Shown one piece after another: positions 1 to 8,396 of a stretch of DNA of 36,009 nucleotides. The DNA is from an uncultured Candidatus Poseidoniales archaeon. Its GTDB lineage: Archaea > Thermoplasmatota > Poseidoniia > Poseidoniales > Poseidoniaceae. The stretch lies in the NCBI GenBank assembly GCA_905182125.1, contig CAJJAV010000029.1, forward strand, positions 1-36,009, read 5' to 3'. Each line of letters starts with the position of its first letter. The stretch's first letter is position 1. Made by a program: the position numbers and the translations under genes. The notes below the pieces were generated by a model that did not search any database, was not told the DNA's origin, and saw only the letters and a program-made list of their open reading frames with translations.

Positions 1-943
1 CTTTCATTGGCTTCCCCAATGTCATGGCCATTGCTTCAGTTACTTTTGCAGCATCATTGTAGTGTGCTGTAGCTAGAACGATTGCATCGGCCATGGTTTT
101 TGGGTCGGATGACTTGAAGATGCCAGATCCAACGAAGATTCCATCCATTCCGAGGCGCATCATGTGTGATGCGTCTGCTGGTGTTGCGATGCCACCGGCG
201 GAGAAGGTCACGACTGGAAGGCGCCCCATTTCTCTGACATCATTGAGAATTGCTTGAATTTCGTTTTCCATCACGCCATCGATGGCTCCGAACGGTGTCA
301 TTGGGTAGGAACCGGGAAGTTCTGATGTGTTGCCAAGGACCTTGAATCGGTCCATGATCATGTGAGTTGTTGCTAGGATGCCTTTTTCGTCAAGGTCCTG
401 TACTTGTCGGATTTCTTGATCGATCAGTCGGGCGTGGGTGACTGCAGCAACCAGGTTCCCAGTCCCTGCTTCACCCTTGGTGCGAATCATTGAGGCGCCT
501 TCATAGATACGTCGAACGGCTTCACCAAGACCTGTAGCCCCGCAAACAAACGGAATTTCGTAATCTTTTTTGTTGATGTGGAAAAATGGGTCTGCGGGTG
601 TGAGGACTTCAGATTCATCAACCATGTCGACGCCCATGGATTCGAGAATTCGAGCTTCCCCTTCATGCCCAATTCGTGCTTTCGCCATCACGGGTATTGA
701 TGTGCAATCAAGGATGCCTTGGATCATATCGGGATGGCTCATTCGAGCAACACCGCCATCTCGACGAATGTCTGCAGGCACCCTTTCCAAGGCCATCACT
801 GCAACCGCTCCAGAGTCTTCAGCAATCGCTGCTTGAGCTGGGTCGACAACGTCCATGATGACGCCGCCTTGCTGCATCCGAGCAAAGCCTCTCTTGAGTA
901 AATCGCTTCCGTTCCGAAGTTGAGTGAAGTCGGTGTGAACCAT
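1..943 (-). CDS. pdxS: Pyridoxal 5'-phosphate synthase lyase subunit PdxS (3' end outside window)
   Basis: This is the synthase subunit of the ribose-5-phosphate-dependent PLP pathway, which condenses ribose 5-phosphate, glyceraldehyde 3-phosphate and ammonia supplied by the glutaminase PdxT. The 314 visible codons cover nearly the whole family length; only the C-terminal tail is cut off by the window start. Seen in the translation: GGVIMDVV with the catalytic Asp at residue 31, VMAKARIGH with the first catalytic Lys at 88, [12 protein letters not shown] with the second at 156, and a phosphate-binding FVGSGIF near the end. The ATG at 943 is the first start after an in-frame stop about 18 nt upstream. 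It lies 81 nt downstream of the ferredoxin gene in the same direction. No pdxT is visible, so it is presumably elsewhere. Confidence 0.95.
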   Translation of the reverse strand, partial: MVHTDFTQLRNGSDLLKRGFARMQQGGVIMDVVDPAQAAIAEDSGAVAVMALERVPADIRRDGGVARMSHPDMIQGILDCTSIPVMAKARIGHEGEARILESMGVDMVDESEVLTPADPFFHINKKDYEIPFVCGATGLGEAVRRIYEGASMIRTKGEAGTGNLVAAVTHARLIDQEIRQVQDLDEKGILATTHMIMDRFKVLGNTSELPGSYPMTPFGAIDGVMENEIQAILNDVREMGRLPVVTFSAGGIATPADASHMMRLGMDGIFVGSGIFKSSDPKTMADAIVLATAHYNDAAKVTEAMAMTLGKPMK

Positions 944-1024
944 GTGAATCAACCCGCCCTGTCATCTGTCCTTCATGAACATTGGTTCGCCTCCACAGGC
1001 GAGAAGTGAATGGGAATTGGTGGA

Positions 1025-1300
1025 TCAATCTGCGAGCACGGGTGAATCGCCTTCAGCGATTTCAGCATCCACTGACTCGTCAGCATTGCGGTCAATCCAT
1101 GATTCTTCTTCTTCAGGAACATCTGTGTCTGCAAAAATTGCATCAACTGGGCATTCTGGGATGCATGCGCCGCAATCGATGCATTCATCCGGGTCAATGA
1201 CGAGGTAAGTGTCGGCTTCCCTGAAGGCTTCTACAGGGCATACGACAACGCACTCCTGGTACTTGTGGTCGACGCATCCTGAGGTGACAACGTGGGTCAT
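1025..1300 (-). CDS. fdxA: 7Fe (3Fe-4S/4Fe-4S) ferredoxin, FdxA type
   Basis: A 91-residue low-potential electron carrier, expected to be cytoplasmic. The cysteine spacing matches FdxA-type seven-iron ferredoxins: C9, C17, C21, then C40, C43, C46 and C50 followed by Pro (CIDCGACIPECP). In the known family C9, C17 and C50 hold the 3Fe-4S cluster and C21, C40, C43 and C46 the 4Fe-4S cluster. The C-terminal third is acidic and rich in Asp and Glu, as is usual. It sits between the arylsulfotransferase-like gene (78 nt upstream) and pdxS, all on the minus strand, so co-transcription is possible. Its redox partner cannot be told from the context. Confidence 0.93.
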   Translation of the reverse strand: MTHVVTSGCVDHKYQECVVVCPVEAFREADTYLVIDPDECIDCGACIPECPVDAIFADTDVPEEEESWIDRNADESVDAEIAEGDSPVLAD

Positions 1301-1378
1301 GAGGTATTCTCCATGTCAGGGGATACAACGGGCCTACATGAAGGCTTTGAACGATGCACCGTCGCTCATGTGCATTTT

Positions 1379-4024
1379 TCATTGATGGGCATCGATCCAT
1401 TGCTGGCCATAATAGGCCCATTGCTCCATGGTCCATCCCTCTGGTAATCCACTTGCTGGCAGCGGGGGGGTGGTCGGCGTCACAGGACTTGGCGGGGCAG
1501 CAAGAGGCGTTGGCTCTGGCAATTGAATCATGGGGGCGGGGGTGCCGAACGAAGATGTGAAATCTTTTGCTCCACCTTCAACCAAATGGTCTTCAGGAGT
1601 TGCTTCCTGTTCTGGTTTTCTTATCATTTGAAACAGCAGATACAGCACAATCCAAACACCGAAAAAGATCATCAAAACCCCAGCGTATCCAGTTGAATTC
1701 ATTGCTGCCCCCTCGGTCGAGATTGTCGGCGCCTGAGTTTCGTTTACATCGCTTTCCTTGGATTGGTTCAGCATATTTGCCGTGTCATTGGAGGGCCAAT
1801 GGGTGGTCTTGATTTCGATGCACCTGTCGGTATCAGAATTGTTTTGACTTGACTGAAGTTGACTTCCATCTGCTGCTTTCAATTCAATTTGAACACAGTA
1901 TGTTCCAGGGCTGTTGCTTAACGGCAATTCAAATGACTGATTGAAATCACGTTGGTCTTGCAGCATGCCAAGTTCACCACCAGATACCTTGGTGAGGTTG
2001 GTCCCATTGCCGGCGGCTACGCGATGAAGAATTTCATATTCAATGGTAAATGTCTGCTCAATGTTGATGGATTGAGCTTCGAGTGTGATGTTGAGGTGGC
2101 CTGGTTGGCCTCTTCGGGTGTGGACGGAATAATCAGGGGCGGGAATGACTTCAACAAACGTGTCACAGCCGTCGGGAATGCCATCTTGGTCCTCATCCAC
2201 TTGGTCATCATAACCTTCACACGCATCCAAGGCATCACTGATCAGGTCTCCATCGGAGTCGATGAGTTCATCGCAACCATCAGGCGTTCCATCTTGGTCC
2301 ACATCAACTGAATCGTCAAAGCCTATGCATGCATCCATGCTGTCGGCAATTCCATCATTGTCGCTGTCCACCATCGAGTCACAACCATCGGGGACACCGT
2401 CCACATCAACGTCGACGGTGTCGTCATACCCAGGGCACACATCAGTCGGGTCGGGGACGCCATCTTGATCGGTGTCATCGATGCATCCATCACCATCACG
2501 GTCCCAAGGCAGGGCGTCCGTTTCAGGGCAAGCATCGTTCCATGGTTCGATGTAATCTCCAGCGGTCAGAGTTTTGGATTCAAACGCTGGATGATCCATT
2601 GCCACACGTCGAGCCCGAAAAACAGGGTTGCCCTTGGTGTTGACTTGATTGCCGTCAGGGATTTCCTCACCCTGCACGACAAGACCGTCTTTGGAAACTG
2701 GGTTGATGTAGGTCCAAACCACTTCCCCATCGAGTGAGACTTCGTAGATGGTGCCTTGATTTCCATGCGTCACCAAGGTGTTTCCATTGGGCAATCGTTC
2801 GGCTCCAGAAATGGAACCTGAATACATCTCAGCACCTTTGTCCCAAGACCAAGAAGGGAGCGTGGGCAGGTACTGGTTTGATTCATCCATGGCATAGATG
2901 CCACCAACGATGCTGGGTGTGATCACATCGACTGAGGAATAGGTGCCGGCTCGGTTCACACCGTTGTTGAAAACAATGAGGCTTCCACTGCCTTCTCGGT
3001 CGGCTTCAATCCATTGGACATCATGCTGTCCGAACAGTTGCTGTTCTTGGCCAGTCCCTGCATCATACGCTTCTGGATTGCCCCAACGGTAAAGAAAATC
3101 GCCGCCCTTTCCTGAGGCACCACCAGTGTGGGCTGCTGCCTGCTCAGTTGTAGTGCTGTGGTCGATAATATAGATTTCATTCATGTTCTTACATGACAGT
3201 GCGATTTGATCCAATTGTGCGTTGTAATCGATGCCATTGCAGTGCATCCAGTCTGCTTTCCCTGCCTGTGCTCCCGCTGCATCGATGAAGTTGAGGTCGA
3301 GTAACTCAGGGTGTTCTGCTACGATTCCAAAGTTGTCTTTGCTGGCATCGTAATCCTGAATCAAATGATCCCATGCATGCCAACTCCACACGACGTCACC
3401 GCCGGTTGTTCCGTTGGGCTGAATTTCGACGATCTTGTCTGGCCACACACCGTTGCTACCGCCGGGTGCATCAGAGGCAATCGCTGGGTTTCGACCGGCT
3501 TGTTGCGCTTCAGCATCGGTTTTGTCTTCCCATGCGATCATCAGAATGTTTCCGTTTGGAAGCGGTTCGATGTCGTGGTGGGAAATGTACGTTGATGAAG
3601 AGTACTCGTAGGACCACATCAAGCTGCCATTCCAGGCAATGCGTTCGACCTTTCCGCCGGTACCACCGCCGCTGAAATCACCGACAGCAGTCTGAGCAAT
3701 GTTTGCGGTTCGTAACAGGGAGCCATCGTCCATGAGGTAGGCGGAGAGGGCTGGTCGATGGCCACCGGGTGAAGTCCAACTATGCACTTCTCGACCATCG
3801 CTGTCAATTAGGTAAGCAGTGTTTGTTGGCATGGGGGAAAATAAGGTGTAGCCAGCGCTGATGTTGTCGTTGCATTGAATCAAGCCAACCGTCCAATTGG
3901 TTTGTCTGTCAGCGTTGCAGACTGGCTCTTCCACCGTTCGGCCGTTCAGATCAACCGCTTGTGCGTGGAGCAATGACACCGTCATTAACAAAGCCAAAAG
4001 AAGGGCTTTGATCGCTTTGGCCAT
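1379..4024 (-). CDS. Membrane-anchored arylsulfotransferase-like protein with TSP3 calcium repeats
   Basis: An 881-residue extracellular protein. It starts with a signal peptide (MAKAIKALLLALLMTVSLL, cleaved near HAQA). Residues about 40-490 carry repeated beta-propeller-like segments typical of the arylsulfotransferase (ASST) family: HHDIEPLPNGNILMIAWE near 147, HDVQWIEADREGSGS near 333 and NGNTLVTHGNQGTIYEV near 413. Residues about 505-625 hold three thrombospondin type 3 calcium-binding repeats rich in DxDxDG. A Thr/Asn-rich stretch leads to one membrane helix at about 779-801, followed by a Pro-rich cytoplasmic segment and the terminal motif GWTMEQWAYYGQQWIDAHQ. Family members move sulfate between phenolic compounds, but I cannot confirm activity or substrate here. 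The gene lies 46 nt downstream of the PF01877-like gene. Confidence 0.82.
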   Translation of the reverse strand: MAKAIKALLLALLMTVSLLHAQAVDLNGRTVEEPVCNADRQTNWTVGLIQCNDNISAGYTLFSPMPTNTAYLIDSDGREVHSWTSPGGHRPALSAYLMDDGSLLRTANIAQTAVGDFSGGGTGGKVERIAWNGSLMWSYEYSSSTYISHHDIEPLPNGNILMIAWEDKTDAEAQQAGRNPAIASDAPGGSNGVWPDKIVEIQPNGTTGGDVVWSWHAWDHLIQDYDASKDNFGIVAEHPELLDLNFIDAAGAQAGKADWMHCNGIDYNAQLDQIALSCKNMNEIYIIDHSTTTEQAAAHTGGASGKGGDFLYRWGNPEAYDAGTGQEQQLFGQHDVQWIEADREGSGSLIVFNNGVNRAGTYSSVDVITPSIVGGIYAMDESNQYLPTLPSWSWDKGAEMYSGSISGAERLPNGNTLVTHGNQGTIYEVSLDGEVVWTYINPVSKDGLVVQGEEIPDGNQVNTKGNPVFRARRVAMDHPAFESKTLTAGDYIEPWNDACPETDALPWDRDGDGCIDDTDQDGVPDPTDVCPGYDDTVDVDVDGVPDGCDSMVDSDNDGIADSMDACIGFDDSVDVDQDGTPDGCDELIDSDGDLISDALDACEGYDDQVDEDQDGIPDGCDTFVEVIPAPDYSVHTRRGQPGHLNITLEAQSINIEQTFTIEYEILHRVAAGNGTNLTKVSGGELGMLQDQRDFNQSFELPLSNSPGTYCVQIELKAADGSQLQSSQNNSDTDRCIEIKTTHWPSNDTANMLNQSKESDVNETQAPTISTEGAAMNSTGYAGVLMIFFGVWIVLYLLFQMIRKPEQEATPEDHLVEGGAKDFTSSFGTPAPMIQLPEPTPLAAPPSPVTPTTPPLPASGLPEGWTMEQWAYYGQQWIDAHQ
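2162..2485 (-). repeat. Three 108-bp tandem units encoding thrombospondin type 3 repeats
   Basis: Three in-frame units of 108 bp (2162-2269, 2270-2377, 2378-2485) lie inside the arylsulfotransferase-like gene. Each encodes a 36-residue Asp-rich unit ending in the DGxPDGC or DGIPDGC pattern. The units have diverged at DNA level but keep exact length, as expected for a folded calcium-binding stalk between the catalytic domain and the membrane anchor. Confidence 0.85.
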
Positions 4025-4070
4025 GGGGCGAGGTCGCTTGCAATCTCATATCAATGCCACGATGGGTCGT

Positions 4071-4520
4071 TCAATTTCCATCTTGGTCTGCAAGGGCCAT
4101 TGCGGCTTCGATGGTCAACCGGGCTTCACTCAAACCCTCTTGACCGGGGAACACTTGTATCTTTGTGTGGCCTTTGACGGTGGGTCCTTGATCGGACGTT
4201 GACAAGCGAACTTGCCCGTTCATGAGGGCGTTGAAATCAAGTCGCATGTGGAGTGTATGTGATTCATCGAGGCGATCCTCGACCTGTTCCATCAATGTTT
4301 GCAGGTTCTCATGGCCGAGTCGGGCAAAGCACTGAAGGGCTGGTTTTTTTCGTGTTGTTTTGGCTTCCACCATGTGGATTTCGGAGCCGTGATAGGAGGT
4401 TGTTCGTTCGATTTCAACGGCTTCAGTGTCGTCCATGAGCCACGCCAAGGCATCAGCCACGACGGTTTCATCGGCCAGACCACTTGCTGTGGCGCGCCAT
4501 GTGATGTGGTGGAGGCTCAT
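4071..4520 (-). CDS. RNA-binding protein of the archaeal PF01877 (DUF54) family
   Basis: A 149-residue protein resembling the archaeal RNA-binding family often described as exosome-associated. The order of features fits that family: an N-terminal strand with His residues (LHHITWRATA), an ER-T-SYHGSEIHMVEA segment near residues 38-53, a helix rich in Glu and Arg, the LHMRLDFNALMNGQVRLS segment in which the family has LRLDKQ, then KIQVFPGQ near the end. The ATG at 4520 begins the match. It is the first gene of the minus-strand group running through the arylsulfotransferase-like gene, and is divergent from eS1. Its role in the cell is inferred only from the family. Confidence 0.75.
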   Translation of the reverse strand: MSLHHITWRATASGLADETVVADALAWLMDDTEAVEIERTTSYHGSEIHMVEAKTTRKKPALQCFARLGHENLQTLMEQVEDRLDESHTLHMRLDFNALMNGQVRLSTSDQGPTVKGHTKIQVFPGQEGLSEARLTIEAAMALADQDGN

Positions 4521-4795
4521 GGCTTGTCGAAGCAGCGCTGGCTCAAGAGGTTAGTGTTTGCGACCAGTGGTGAACCGCCACTTCAATCTTAGACCTTTTA
4601 CATGCAAGCGTGGGGTGACGGGTCATAGGCCAATGCTTCACTTCTTGGTTGAATAGCAGTCGAACAGCGGAACAGTTGTCGATTCGGTCATACATTTGCG
4701 CCTTGTCGGAGGGGGTTCTTGAAATAGGGGAGGTGAGTCGCAGGCTTGCAAGTGGGGTAGCCCCCGCAATACACACGCAACCAGAGTTGATTCCA
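4521..4795. promoter_or_regulatory. Divergent intergenic region between the PF01877-like gene and eS1
   Basis: This 275-nt gap separates two divergent genes and must hold both promoters. I see no convincing gene in it. A possible TATA-like element for the minus-strand group reads TGTAAAAGG on the minus strand near 4596-4604, about 80 nt from the start codon. No clear Shine-Dalgarno precedes the eS1 start. Position of either promoter is a guess. Confidence 0.3.
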
Positions 4796-5764
4796 ATGGC
4801 AAAGAAAGTAAGTGCAAAGGCACGTTCAGCAGCACGAAAGCAGCGAGACAAGTGGAAGTTGAAGCGTTGGTACACGATTCGTGCACCACGCAATCCATGG
4901 GAGTTCAAGAAAATTGGAGAAACAATTGGCGAGTCCGATGAGCATATCATGGACCGCGTGTACGAAATGACGCAACAAGAATTCAATGGTGATTTCACCA
5001 AGATGCACGTGATTCTCCGATTCCGTGTCACTGAATGTGTCGGACAAGACGCATTGACCACATTCATTGGTCACCACCACCAAACCGATCACATTCGCCG
5101 ACAAATCCGCCGTTACCGTGGAAAGGTCGATGACGTTGTGGACGTTGTTTCAACCGACGGTTACCTGGTTCGATTGAAGCCACTCATCATCACTCAGAAG
5201 CGTGTTCAAACAACGATCAAGCAAGCAATGCGGGCCAAGGCTCGTGAGCTTATCGTCGCGTTTGCAGCCAAGTCGACCTATGCCAAGATTCAAACACAAA
5301 TCTTGGACGGTACAATGGAAGAAGAAATCCGCAAGGCTGTCAAGCCAATCTACCCAGTCAAGAGCGTGGCTATTCGAAAGAGCCAACTCTTGCAAGAGGG
5401 TGTCGTCAACGAAAAGGGCAAGACCCTCGACGAAATCCACTCCGAAGAAGCCCGATCTGATGCTGAAATCAAGGCAAAGAAAGCCGCAGCATTGGCCTCT
5501 GCTATGGAAGATGAAGAAGAAGAAGTCGCTGACGCTCCTTCCATCATCGATGCAGCCGAAGCCATGGAGCCAGCGTCTGAAAAGGCAACTCCAGCAGAGG
5601 AAGCACCAGCTGAAGCCGCTGAACCTGTTGCCGAAAAAGCAGCACCAGCAGCAGACGTCGACCACAGCAGCATGACCGTTGCTGAGTTGAAAGAACTTCT
5701 CAAGGCCGCAGGAAAGCCTGTCTCTGGAAAGAAGGCAGACTTGATTGCTCGTCTTAACGAGTGA
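4796..5764 (+). CDS. rps3ae: 30S ribosomal protein eS1 (S3Ae) with C-terminal SAP domain
   Basis: A 322-residue small-subunit protein. Residues about 10-215 match the archaeal/eukaryotic S3Ae fold, with a basic N-terminus (KARSAARKQRDKWKLKRWY), the GRVYE-like segment MDRVYEMTQ, and FRVTECVGQDALTTFIGHH. The usual archaeal protein ends soon after this. Here a charged segment is followed by an Ala/Glu/Pro-rich linker (about 235-290) and then a 32-residue SAP-like helix-turn-helix (MTVAELKELLKAAGKP, then SGKKADLIARL) at 291-322. SAP domains usually bind nucleic acid. The start at 4796 (MAKKVSAKA) fits the family; the reading frame continues upstream to 4649 but that part is not conserved-looking. 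The phosphorylase gene follows 98 nt downstream. Confidence 0.93.
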   Translation: MAKKVSAKARSAARKQRDKWKLKRWYTIRAPRNPWEFKKIGETIGESDEHIMDRVYEMTQQEFNGDFTKMHVILRFRVTECVGQDALTTFIGHHHQTDHIRRQIRRYRGKVDDVVDVVSTDGYLVRLKPLIITQKRVQTTIKQAMRAKARELIVAFAAKSTYAKIQTQILDGTMEEEIRKAVKPIYPVKSVAIRKSQLLQEGVVNEKGKTLDEIHSEEARSDAEIKAKKAAALASAMEDEEEEVADAPSIIDAAEAMEPASEKATPAEEAPAEAAEPVAEKAAPAADVDHSSMTVAELKELLKAAGKPVSGKKADLIARLNE

Positions 5765-5862
5765 AACCAACGAACCTAGGTCCGCCAATAGCATCAGCGA
5801 AAGCTATGTCTCTTCGGTCGAACCGCCACAGGTTTGACATGCAAGGGTGGCGTGGAACAAAC

Positions 5863-6651
5863 ATGGAACGACTCGGCGTGATTGGCGGCACAGGCCTGAT
5901 TGAGATGGCTCTCGATGAGGAATTGAAGGCTCATGGACTGCTGCTGATTCAGCGCGATGAAGTGATTGTTGAGACCCCATACGGCGACGTACCCATGACA
6001 TGCATGGAACTTCAATTTGGCACCATTCGAAAAGCAGTCGTCTTTCTTCAGCGCCACCACAACGGCGAGGCACCAAGCCGACCTCCGCATCAAATCGATC
6101 ACCGTGCGAACATGAAAGCGTTGTTTGATGCTGGCTGTGAAGCCATCATGGCGGTGTGTTCTGTTGGTGCCATAGCCAGCGACTTCCCCCCCGGAAAGGT
6201 TGGCTTGGCCAACCAATACATCGACTTTACCGGTCAAGCGAGCACGTTTCATGACGATGAAGCGGTTTTCACATCAGTCACAGACCCTTTTGATTCCACC
6301 ATCAATTCTGAATTAGAAACGGTGCTCCGTGCAGCACAAGCACTCGATGCCGATGAACGAATGATGTACACTTACTGGTTAGCCCAAGGGCCTCATTTTG
6401 AAACGAAAGCAGAAATTGATGCCATCGACAGCCTCGGTGGGCACATGGTAGGCATGACAATGCCACGAGAAGTCAAATTGGCTCGGGAACTCGACCTCCC
6501 CTATTCAGCCGTCTGCATCTCTTCGAATTGGGCTGCGGGGCGAGAACCTGGCAATTCAAATCAGGACCTCGATCACCACAGTGTCTCAGCTGAAGCGAAC
6601 AAGAGGCTTGCGCCAGTTTGGGCCTGCATGGTCCACTTGCTCACCTCGTGA
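5863..6651 (+). CDS. 5'-methylthioadenosine / purine nucleoside phosphorylase (MTAP family)
   Basis: A 262-residue cytoplasmic enzyme that would split a purine (thio)nucleoside with phosphate, in methionine salvage or purine salvage. Seen: the N-terminal phosphate loop LGVIGGTGL, the family segment with QRHHNGEAPSRPPHQIDHRA near residues 61-80 followed by an AVCSVGAI segment, and MTMPREVKLARELDLPY near 200-216 that contacts the nucleoside in the family. The start was set at ATG 5863 because the alignable sequence begins MERLGVIGG; the frame is open upstream from a GTG at 5761. MTA, MTI (6-oxo) and guanosine/inosine specificity cannot be separated by eye. A MazG-like gene follows after 40 nt. 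Confidence 0.9.
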   Translation: MERLGVIGGTGLIEMALDEELKAHGLLLIQRDEVIVETPYGDVPMTCMELQFGTIRKAVVFLQRHHNGEAPSRPPHQIDHRANMKALFDAGCEAIMAVCSVGAIASDFPPGKVGLANQYIDFTGQASTFHDDEAVFTSVTDPFDSTINSELETVLRAAQALDADERMMYTYWLAQGPHFETKAEIDAIDSLGGHMVGMTMPREVKLARELDLPYSAVCISSNWAAGREPGNSNQDLDHHSVSAEANKRLAPVWACMVHLLTS

Positions 6652-6691
6652 GCATCGAAGGCATTATTCTGCTTCGCTGGCACGCATCAGC

Positions 6692-7063
6692 ATGGAAGGA
6701 AAGACCGTTGACCAGTGGATGGGCTTTGAGGCTGAAAGCGAATGGGATGCAATGATGAAGAAGGTCGCTGCATTTCATCACAAGCATGATTTCGAAGCAA
6801 ATAACGGGCATGACATGGGCTATAGAATCGCCCTCACCGTGGAAGAGCTCGGAGAATTTGCAGCGGCTGTAACCAAGGGGAAACCGCTTGCTGACTGCGC
6901 CGAGGAAATGGCCGACATCTTGCTGCTCTTGATGGGTCACTCGATTGCCATGGAAGTGGATTTAAAGGCTGCTTTCGAGAAAAAGTATGCTACAATTATG
7001 CAACGCCCATCTCGGCAAGGGCGGCTCGGGTTACGGGTCACAGAGTACACCTCGGATGAATGA
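6692..7063 (+). CDS. MazG-like nucleotide pyrophosphohydrolase
   Basis: A 123-residue all-alpha NTP pyrophosphatase of the MazG/dUTPase-like superfamily, probably hydrolysing non-canonical or surplus (d)NTPs. The metal-binding pattern is visible: EELGEF (ExxE) at about residues 51-56, then EEMADILLLL (ExxD) some 20 residues later, and a Lys/Tyr-containing helix (FEKKYATIMQRP). The start was placed at ATG 6692; the frame is open back to 6581 but would overlap the phosphorylase. The neighbour on the other side, DHFR, is convergent with only 1 nt between the genes. The proximity to nucleotide-metabolism genes fits a housecleaning role. Confidence 0.82.
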   Translation: MEGKTVDQWMGFEAESEWDAMMKKVAAFHHKHDFEANNGHDMGYRIALTVEELGEFAAAVTKGKPLADCAEEMADILLLLMGHSIAMEVDLKAAFEKKYATIMQRPSRQGRLGLRVTEYTSDE

Positions 7064-7064
7064 T

Positions 7065-7538
7065 TCACCGTATCCAATGTTGGAAAGTCATGGCGTGTTC
7101 ATCCCTCGGGCCAGAGGGAATGTGCCGTTCTCCAATGAGGTGAAAACCTTCACCTTCCATGTTTGGCGCAAACGTATCGGCTCCTTCGACCACGGTGTGA
7201 ATGATGGTTTTGTGAACTTCTTTTGTGTGTTCAAGGAACAAAGCATAGATCTCACCTCCTCCAATGATCATAATTTCTTCATCCTCGCCGAGGGCCAAGA
7301 TTGCTGAATGGTCGAGCACCTCAACATCATCTCGTGGTGTCCTCGACATCACAATGTTTCTACGTCCCGGTAAGGCTTTGGGCAAACTGTCCCAGGTTTT
7401 CCTTCCCATGACAATTGTTTTCGACATTGTGACTTGCTTGAAGTGCAACAAGTCACTCGACTGACGCCAAGGCAAATCCCCATCCTTACCAATCGCGCCT
7501 ACGGTGTCGCATGCAAAGACCATCGTGAACATATGCAT
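7065..7538 (-). CDS. folA: Dihydrofolate reductase
   Basis: A 157-residue NADPH-dependent reductase that regenerates tetrahydrofolate after thymidylate synthesis. Diagnostic segments: FACDTVGAIGKDGDLPWRQS (active-site loop with the Trp and the proton-relay Asp region), IVMGRKTWDSLPKALPGRRN (NADPH-binding), and IMIIGGGEIYALFL (Gly-Gly turn). It is the last gene of a minus-strand operon and starts 3 nt after thyA, so the two enzymes of the thymidylate cycle are co-expressed. Three Met codons near the N-terminus make the exact start uncertain (residues 1, 3 or 6). Confidence 0.95.
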   Translation of the reverse strand: MHMFTMVFACDTVGAIGKDGDLPWRQSSDLLHFKQVTMSKTIVMGRKTWDSLPKALPGRRNIVMSRTPRDDVEVLDHSAILALGEDEEIMIIGGGEIYALFLEHTKEVHKTIIHTVVEGADTFAPNMEGEGFHLIGERHIPSGPRDEHAMTFQHWIR

Positions 7539-7541
7539 CCC

Positions 7542-8396
7542 TCAAACGGCGATTGGTGCGGAGATGTGGGGGTGATGGTCGTAGCCCTCGATCTCAATGT
7601 CTTCGAAAGTAAAATCGTCAATGTTGGTGATCGCAGGGTTGAGGATCAACTGGGGAAGTTCCATTGGTTCACGACTGATTTGCAGTGTCGCTTGTTCGAG
7701 GTGATTGTTGTAGAGGTGGGCGTCTCCGAGCGTGTGGACAAAGGTGCCAGCCTTCAAACCGCAGACCTGTGCCATCATGTGGGTGAGCAAAGCGTATGAC
7801 GCAATGTTGAATGGAACGCCAAGAAACACATCAGCGCTTCGTTGATACAACTGACAGTTGAGCTTCCCATGAGCGACATGAAACTGGAAAAATGCATGGC
7901 ATGGCATCAGCGCCATCTCATCGAGTTCACCAACATTCCAAGCCGAAACGATAATTCGTCGGCTGTTTGGGTTTGTTTTGATCATCTCAATCGCTTGTTC
8001 GATTTGATCGATGATGCGTCCATCTTTTGATTCCCAGCGGCGCCATTGTTTGCCATAGACGGGACCAAGATCTCCGTTTTCATCAGCCCAATCGTTCCAA
8101 ATCCGAACGCCGTTTTCTTGGAGGTAAGACACGTTTGTGTCGCCCTTGAGGAACCACAAAAGTTCGTGCACAATCGAACGCAGGTGGAGTTTTTTGGTCG
8201 TGACCATGGGGAAGCCTTTGGAAAGATCAAAACGCATTTGGTGGCCGAACACAGAAAGTGTGCCTGTGCCTGTTCGGTCGCCTTTTGTTTCACCCTCATC
8301 GAGGATTCTTTGAATCAGTTCATGGTAGACATGCATGGACTCACCAAATCTCGGTTGGAGCGGAGGCTCTTGAGGGTTCTTGACGCCCTTGCTCAT
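7542..8396 (-). CDS. thyA: Thymidylate synthase ThyA (folate-dependent)
   Basis: A 284-residue enzyme that methylates dUMP to dTMP with methylene-THF. It carries the ThyA signature around the catalytic Cys ([13 protein letters not shown]), the folate/dUMP motif [19 protein letters not shown], the [19 protein letters not shown] segment and a C-terminal [10 protein letters not shown] end needed for closure of the active site. The first 20 residues ([12 protein letters not shown]) look like an extension; an internal Met at residue 21 (MHVYHELIQ) is an equally good start by homology. Its start overlaps the preceding gene by 4 nt (8393-8396), and DHFR follows directly. Confidence 0.97.
   Translation of the reverse strand: MSKGVKNPQEPPLQPRFGESMHVYHELIQRILDEGETKGDRTGTGTLSVFGHQMRFDLSKGFPMVTTKKLHLRSIVHELLWFLKGDTNVSYLQENGVRIWNDWADENGDLGPVYGKQWRRWESKDGRIIDQIEQAIEMIKTNPNSRRIIVSAWNVGELDEMALMPCHAFFQFHVAHGKLNCQLYQRSADVFLGVPFNIASYALLTHMMAQVCGLKAGTFVHTLGDAHLYNNHLEQATLQISREPMELPQLILNPAITNIDDFTFEDIEIEGYDHHPHISAPIAV

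Noticed and set aside
4543-5067. Long minus-strand frame over the start of eS1
   Set aside because: Its sequence is a mirror of the eS1 N-terminus and promoter; no protein family recognised.
5150-5794. A 214-codon open frame antisense to eS1, rich in Cys, Phe and Leu
   Set aside because: It mirrors the codons of eS1. No family pattern, and the repetitive Cys/Phe content comes from reverse-reading Glu/Lys codons.
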